From Methylacidiphilaceae bacterium UBA1321 (GTDB lineage: Bacteria > Verrucomicrobiota > Verrucomicrobiia > Methylacidiphilales > UBA1321), in NCBI GenBank assembly GCA_002306945.1, contig DBTH01000084.1, positions 2,841 to 28,240 on the forward strand: 25,400 bases of DNA. Direction: 5' to 3'. A model generated the notes under the pieces. The model saw only the letters and a list, made by a program, of their open reading frames with translations. It had not been told where the DNA came from and ran no database searches. Made by a program: the position numbers and the translations under genes. Position 1 is the first letter of the stretch. The number at the start of each line of letters is the position of its first letter. Positions 21,711 through 25,400 of the stretch are shown here, piece by piece.

Positions 21711-22730
21711 ATGAAAGCCATTGGCTACCAACATTCCCTTCCGATTTCCGATCCGCAATCTCTCGTTGATTTTGATGCACCCAAGCCACAACCTGGGCCG
21801 CACGACCTTCTGGTCAAGGTCAACGCCGTCTCGGTCAATCCCGTCGATACCAAAATTCGTGTCCGCGTGACGCCACCGGAAGGGCAATACCAAATCCTCG
21901 GTTGGGATGCCGCCGGTGTGGTTGAAGGCGTGGGCAGCGAAGTGACGCACTTCAAGATTGGCGACGCGGTTTTCTACGCGGGATCGGTTGTCCGGCCCGG
22001 AACGAATTCCGAATGGCACATCGTCGACGAACGCATCGTGGGTCGCAAACCGACCAAACTGACCTTTGCCCAGGCGGCGGCGATTCCGCTCACGTCGATC
22101 ACGGCGTGGGAACTGCTCTTCGACCGGTTGCATGTTTCGCACGGCCATCTTTCCGGCACAGGCCCGTTGCTCATCCTGGGCGGTGCGGGCGGGGTCGGTT
22201 CGATGTTGATCCAGCTTGCGTCGAAATTGACCGGGTTGACCGTGATCGCCACGGCGTCGCGGCCGGAATCGCGCCAATGGTGTCTCGATCTCGGTGCGCA
22301 TCATGTCATCGATCACAGCCAGCCGCTCGGTGCTCAACTCGAAAAGATCGGCTTCAAATCGGTTCCGCTCATCGCGAGTCTGACCGGCACGCAACAGAAT
22401 TTCCCCATGCTCGCCGAAGTGATCGCGCCGGAAGGCAAGATCGCGCTCATCGACGATCCGGAATCGGTCGATGTGAACCTGCTCAAGACCAAGAGCGTTT
22501 CGTTCCATTGGGAATGGATGTTCACCCGGTCGAAATTCCAGACGCCCGACATGATCGCGCAACATCGCCTGCTCAACGAGGTTTCCTCGCTGGTCGATCA
22601 CGGCACGTTGCAGACGACGCTCGCCAAGCCGCTCGGCGCAATCAATGCCGCCAATCTGCGCGAAGCCCATCGCATCCTCGAAAACGGCCATTCCATCGGC
22701 AAGATCGTCCTCGAAGGCTTCGCCGCGTGA
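21711..22730 (+). CDS. Zinc-type alcohol dehydrogenase/quinone reductase family (MDR) protein
   Basis: Medium-chain dehydrogenase/reductase of 339 residues, of the zinc-binding alcohol dehydrogenase family that includes NADPH quinone reductases. The N-terminal GroES-like domain has VKVNAVSVNPVDTKIR (35-50) and GWDAAGVVEGVG (64-75), and the Rossmann domain has GGAGGVGS (157-164). VIATASRPESRQW (178-190), LGAHHVIDH (194-202) and HWEWMFTR match this subgroup closely. The four-cysteine structural zinc lobe of classical alcohol dehydrogenases is absent. The open frame runs 36 codons further upstream into the repeat, so the ATG at 21711, giving the standard MKAIGY start, is chosen. It stands alone on its strand; substrate unknown. 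Confidence 0.88.
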   Translation: MKAIGYQHSLPISDPQSLVDFDAPKPQPGPHDLLVKVNAVSVNPVDTKIRVRVTPPEGQYQILGWDAAGVVEGVGSEVTHFKIGDAVFYAGSVVRPGTNSEWHIVDERIVGRKPTKLTFAQAAAIPLTSITAWELLFDRLHVSHGHLSGTGPLLILGGAGGVGSMLIQLASKLTGLTVIATASRPESRQWCLDLGAHHVIDHSQPLGAQLEKIGFKSVPLIASLTGTQQNFPMLAEVIAPEGKIALIDDPESVDVNLLKTKSVSFHWEWMFTRSKFQTPDMIAQHRLLNEVSSLVDHGTLQTTLAKPLGAINAANLREAHRILENGHSIGKIVLEGFAA

Positions 22731-22744
22731 TAATACGGTGATAT

Positions 22745-22759
22745 GGGGGCAGCGCCCCC
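22745..22759. repeat. Isolated outer hairpin of the modular repeat
   Basis: GGGGGC-AGC-GCCCCC, identical to the outer hairpin of the copy at 19623-19637, including the preceding TAT. It lies 14 bases after the dehydrogenase stop and 4 bases before the stop of the convergent msr gene. It may serve both as a transcript end, though no T-run follows on either strand. Confidence 0.6.
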
Positions 22760-22763
22760 GATC

Positions 22764-23846
22764 TCATCGCGCGGATTTGGCGTGAGGCTGGTGGCAGAAA
22801 CCGCCGCCGTGTTTTTCGGCGTAGCGTTGATGATATTCCTCGGCGCGATAGAACGGCCCGGCGAGTTCGATTTGCGTCACGACCGGATTTTTCCATTCAC
22901 CGCTTTTATTGACCTTCGCGGTGACGGCGTGCGCGATCGTTTCCTGCTGCGGTGTGGTGAAGAAAATCGCGGAACGATAACTGTCGCCGACATCCGGCCC
23001 CTGGCGGTTGACCGTTGTCGGGTCGTGAATGTCGTAGAAATACTCGACCAGTTTTTCGAATGAAATCACTGTCGGATCGTAGAGCACTTTGACCGCCTCG
23101 GCGTGGCCGGTGGTGTGCGAACAGACATCCTCGTAGCGCGGATTCTGTGTCGTCCCGCCCGTGTAACCGACCGTTGTGTCGATTACGCCCTTGAGTTTGC
23201 GGAACGCTTCCTCGACGCCCCAGAAACAACCCGCGGCGAAGTAGACCGTTTGCGGTTGTTTCAACGCGGCGGGAGTTGTCTCGGTGAAAGTCAATGCGGC
23301 CGAGTTGATGCAATAACGCAGCCCGGTCGGTTTCGGTCCGTCGAGGAAGACGTGGCCGAGGTGCGTACCGCAACGGGCGCAATGAATTTCGTCGCGCATC
23401 ATCCCATAGCTCGTGTCGGTCTCGTCTGAGATGTTTTCCTTCGCGACCGGCTGGAAGAAACTCGGCCAGCCCGTGCCGGAATCGAATTTCGCATCGGAGC
23501 GGAACAGCGGTAGCCCGCAACCCACGCACGCGTAGACACCGTCCTTGTGGTTGTCGTGGAAGATGCCGCAAAACGCGCGTTCGGTTCCTTGCGCGCGCGC
23601 CACGGCGAATTGCTCCGGGGTGAGTTGCGCTTTCCATTGCGCATCGGTTTTGACGACCGACGGCACAGCGGCGGGCGCGGTGAGGGAACCGTCTTCGTTG
23701 AGGAAACGGACGGTCACGGGGGTGGTTTTCATGGGCGACTCCAGATGGGTGGTTTCGTCAGGCTTTGATTCCGGCGGGCGGAAAGCCCACACGATCAAAA
23801 AGGGCAACAGCAGAATCAGTAAAGCGCCGTAGAGTTTCGATCTCAT
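22764..23846 (-). CDS. msrBA: Membrane-anchored MsrB-MsrA fusion (methionine sulfoxide reductase)
   Basis: Bifunctional peptide-methionine sulfoxide reductase of 360 residues. A hydrophobic segment (about 5-21) is a signal peptide or anchor, so the enzyme should repair oxidised methionine in envelope proteins. MsrB comes first: zinc-binding Cys107, Cys110, Cys156 and Cys159, GTGWPSF (124-130), and catalytic Cys179 in RYCINSAAL; Cys93 may be a resolving residue. MsrA follows with catalytic Cys207 in [17 protein letters not shown] (227-231) and a C-terminal Cys351. Each enzyme acts on the opposite sulfoxide stereoisomer. The order B then A is the reverse of PilB-like A-B fusions. The gene is convergent with the dehydrogenase; no thioredoxin-like partner is nearby. 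Confidence 0.94.
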   Translation of the reverse strand: MRSKLYGALLILLLPFLIVWAFRPPESKPDETTHLESPMKTTPVTVRFLNEDGSLTAPAAVPSVVKTDAQWKAQLTPEQFAVARAQGTERAFCGIFHDNHKDGVYACVGCGLPLFRSDAKFDSGTGWPSFFQPVAKENISDETDTSYGMMRDEIHCARCGTHLGHVFLDGPKPTGLRYCINSAALTFTETTPAALKQPQTVYFAAGCFWGVEEAFRKLKGVIDTTVGYTGGTTQNPRYEDVCSHTTGHAEAVKVLYDPTVISFEKLVEYFYDIHDPTTVNRQGPDVGDSYRSAIFFTTPQQETIAHAVTAKVNKSGEWKNPVVTQIELAGPFYRAEEYHQRYAEKHGGGFCHQPHAKSAR

Positions 23847-24030
23847 GGATCAGAGAGAACAACGGGATATGCGAAGCAGAAGATAAGGTTTTCTATTGAA
23901 AGGATTTGTTGGCTGAATATACATGAAGTTTGCATTCAGCGCGAGTAAACAATACAAAATTAATCCGATTTACCTTGAGAAATACTGCAATACGCTCAAC
24001 AAGAACATATTATACTGAATCCAAATCAAT

Positions 24031-25323
24031 TTACCAGCGAGCCAGTACGACTTCATTTTTCAAACCCTTTGGCTGAGTGAATATGCCGATACGCAGATCT
24101 TCTTGAAGGAAAATAGGTTGTGCGGATTTGTCGCCTTCTTTCCAGACGAAACGACGGGTTTTTTTGACCTTCAAATTCGGAGTGAGCTGGAGCACCATCT
24201 GATCGGGAGTGAGGAAGAGGAGATCGCGGTTGTTGTCGGCATCGGCGAGATAGGCGGCAACGATTTCGCCCTGGTAACGGCCCTTCTTGTCGAAGAACCA
24301 GGTTCGGTGTTGCGCGCCTTCGGTGCTGGTTGTCCAACCGTCGCTCTCGATGTAGGTCTGCATCGAGTCGGGCCAGAAACCGAACGTGCCATCGCTGGGA
24401 AGTTGAACGCTGCGGTTCGGCAGGCCGTAACTCGGGAAGGAACTGTCGACACCATGGAAGGTCGCGGCCCGGTGGAGTTCAAAGTCGAACTCGTCGTTCG
24501 GCACCGACAGGAAGCAATAGTACCCGCGCGATCCGAGGGCGCGCGGATAGGCGAGCTTCCAGGGATTCACGTCGCGCTTGATGTGCGCCGGGTTCGAGCC
24601 GTCGATCCATGCGTAACCGCGACCGCCTTCCGACCCGACGCTGACGATCCAGCCTTCCCCGTCCCGGTCACTCCGCGCCCAACCGATGAGGGATTGGGTT
24701 TCGTCGTCCTTTCCGGGCGGGAAAATCTGTGCGCCTTTGATTTCCCAAAGCCACTTCCCGTCCGCCGAATAGCCGGTCACGGTCTTGTCCATTTCCCAAA
24801 TATCGGTGGTGATCCAACGTCCATCCGGCAGGAACGCGCCGAACCATTCCCGCCCCGTCCCATCCCGGCGCGGGACGACGACATGGTTCTTGATCCGCCC
24901 TTCCGCATCGAGTAACCAACCTTCCTTCGTGGTCCAGACTTCAATCCGATCCTCGGTGATCCGCCGAATGACCGGCGAGGCCGGGTAGTTGCCAGCCTGA
25001 TAGTTGACCCCGGCCAAACGGGTGATTGCCTGGAGCCGGACTTCTCCCGGTTTCGGGAAAGCGGTCAGGAGCCGTTGCGGTTCTCCGTCCCGCGCGATGT
25101 CCTCCACATACTCCGGCTTGTCGCCATAATAGGAGGCGCGGATGACCTGGTCTGCCAGTTCGTTCCGATGAACCAGGTCTTTCTCCTTCTTCCATTGGCC
25201 ATGGAGTTCGGTCGCTTTGGCGGCTGGGTCAGTCTCCTGCCCGTTGGCGTGGATGACGATCACCCACGGCAGGAAAACAAATACGGTGAGGAAGAGGAGG
25301 GGAACGATGCGAAGCGGTTTCAT
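24031..25323 (-). CDS. Secreted protein of unknown function, possible beta-propeller
   Basis: Protein of 430 residues with a Sec signal peptide (basic MKPLR, hydrophobic 7-25, HANGQ as cleavage region). The mature part is rich in Trp, Gly and Asp and shows recurring strand-turn units such as GWLLDAEGRIKNHV, FGAFLPDGRWITTDIWE, GYSADGKWLWEIKG and TWFFDKKGRYQGEIV. These resemble blades of a beta-propeller, but I could not fit them to a named repeat family. No catalytic motif was recognised. It is monocistronic, with a 184-base AT-rich gap (23847-24030) before msrBA that holds only a weak inverted repeat. Part of the modular repeat lies just upstream of its start. Confidence 0.65.
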   Translation of the reverse strand: MKPLRIVPLLFLTVFVFLPWVIVIHANGQETDPAAKATELHGQWKKEKDLVHRNELADQVIRASYYGDKPEYVEDIARDGEPQRLLTAFPKPGEVRLQAITRLAGVNYQAGNYPASPVIRRITEDRIEVWTTKEGWLLDAEGRIKNHVVVPRRDGTGREWFGAFLPDGRWITTDIWEMDKTVTGYSADGKWLWEIKGAQIFPPGKDDETQSLIGWARSDRDGEGWIVSVGSEGGRGYAWIDGSNPAHIKRDVNPWKLAYPRALGSRGYYCFLSVPNDEFDFELHRAATFHGVDSSFPSYGLPNRSVQLPSDGTFGFWPDSMQTYIESDGWTTSTEGAQHRTWFFDKKGRYQGEIVAAYLADADNNRDLLFLTPDQMVLQLTPNLKVKKTRRFVWKEGDKSAQPIFLQEDLRIGIFTQPKGLKNEVVLARW

Positions 25324-25368
25324 GGTCTTGCTTACTCATCGCATTCCCCTCGACACTTCTTTCACAGT

Positions 25369-25400
25369 TGGAGGACGCTGTCCTCCAAACCTCCTGCCAA
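25369..25400 (-). repeat. Modular palindromic repeat, partial copy at window end
   Basis: End palindrome TGGAGGAC-GCT-GTCCTCCA (25369-25387) followed by AAACCTCCTGCC, in the same orientation and spacing as the start of copy 2 at 19476. The rest of the element would lie beyond the window. It sits 45 bases upstream of the start of the secreted-protein gene. Confidence 0.75.

Noticed and set aside
23912..23940. GCTGAAT/ATTCAGC inverted repeat in the gap upstream of msrBA
   Set aside because: 7-bp arms with a 15-base loop in AT-rich sequence; weak stem and no T-run, so neither terminator nor operator is supported.

Overview
The window is a densely coded, GC-rich bacterial chromosome segment with about 24 protein genes. 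The most likely source is a Verrucomicrobiota-type bacterium. That is an inference from the gene set (exosortase with EpsI, a Cys/His-rich periplasmic metal-sensor family next to an ECF sigma factor, many twin-arginine or lipoprotein signals) and from the near absence of Shine-Dalgarno sequences before start codons. No rRNA, tRNA or CRISPR array was seen.

Layout. (1) 1-8044 is an exopolysaccharide region. A leftward four-gene operon (DUF1972-type glycosyltransferase, UDP-galactopyranose mutase glf, exosortase, EpsI) diverges from a rightward GT4 glycosyltransferase. That gene converges on an AT-rich Wzy/O-antigen-ligase-like membrane protein, followed by a rightward mannose-1-phosphate guanylyltransferase. 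Together they could supply GDP-mannose and UDP-galactofuranose, build and polymerise a glycan, and link export to exosortase processing of surface proteins. (2) 8070-11661 holds nadC, then a 122-bp MITE-like element, then a leftward pair: a Tat-exported DUF362 protein and a large polyferredoxin that looks like a NapH-NapG fusion. (3) 11662-13256 is a 500-bp AT-rich intergenic region with DnaA-box-like sites (candidate oriC) followed by dnaN. (4) 13421-17304 is a leftward run: a tandem pair of related envelope proteins of unknown function, a tannase/feruloyl-esterase-like protein and a hotdog thioesterase. (5) 17485-19475 carries a zeta-toxin-like P-loop kinase with a translationally coupled 51-residue protein, thiD, and divergent apaG. 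(6) 19746-21490 holds a small secreted Cys/Met/His-tailed protein and three genes in the order membrane protein, periplasmic metal-sensor-like protein, ECF sigma factor. This order and these protein types resemble cnrYXH. (7) 21711-25323 holds an MDR-type dehydrogenase, a membrane-anchored MsrB-MsrA fusion and an unknown secreted protein.

The most unusual non-coding signal is a modular repeat of about 150-165 bp at 13267-13418, 19476-19637 and 21497-21662, with partial pieces at 22745 and 25369. Each full copy has the same outer palindromes in the same order, packed against the stop codons of neighbouring genes. The central segment is different in every copy, and in the two clearest copies it forms a perfect or near-perfect long hairpin. 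Palindrome arms differ between copies while keeping complementarity, which suggests selection for structure.

All functional calls come from reading translated sequence and recalling family motifs. No database search was run.
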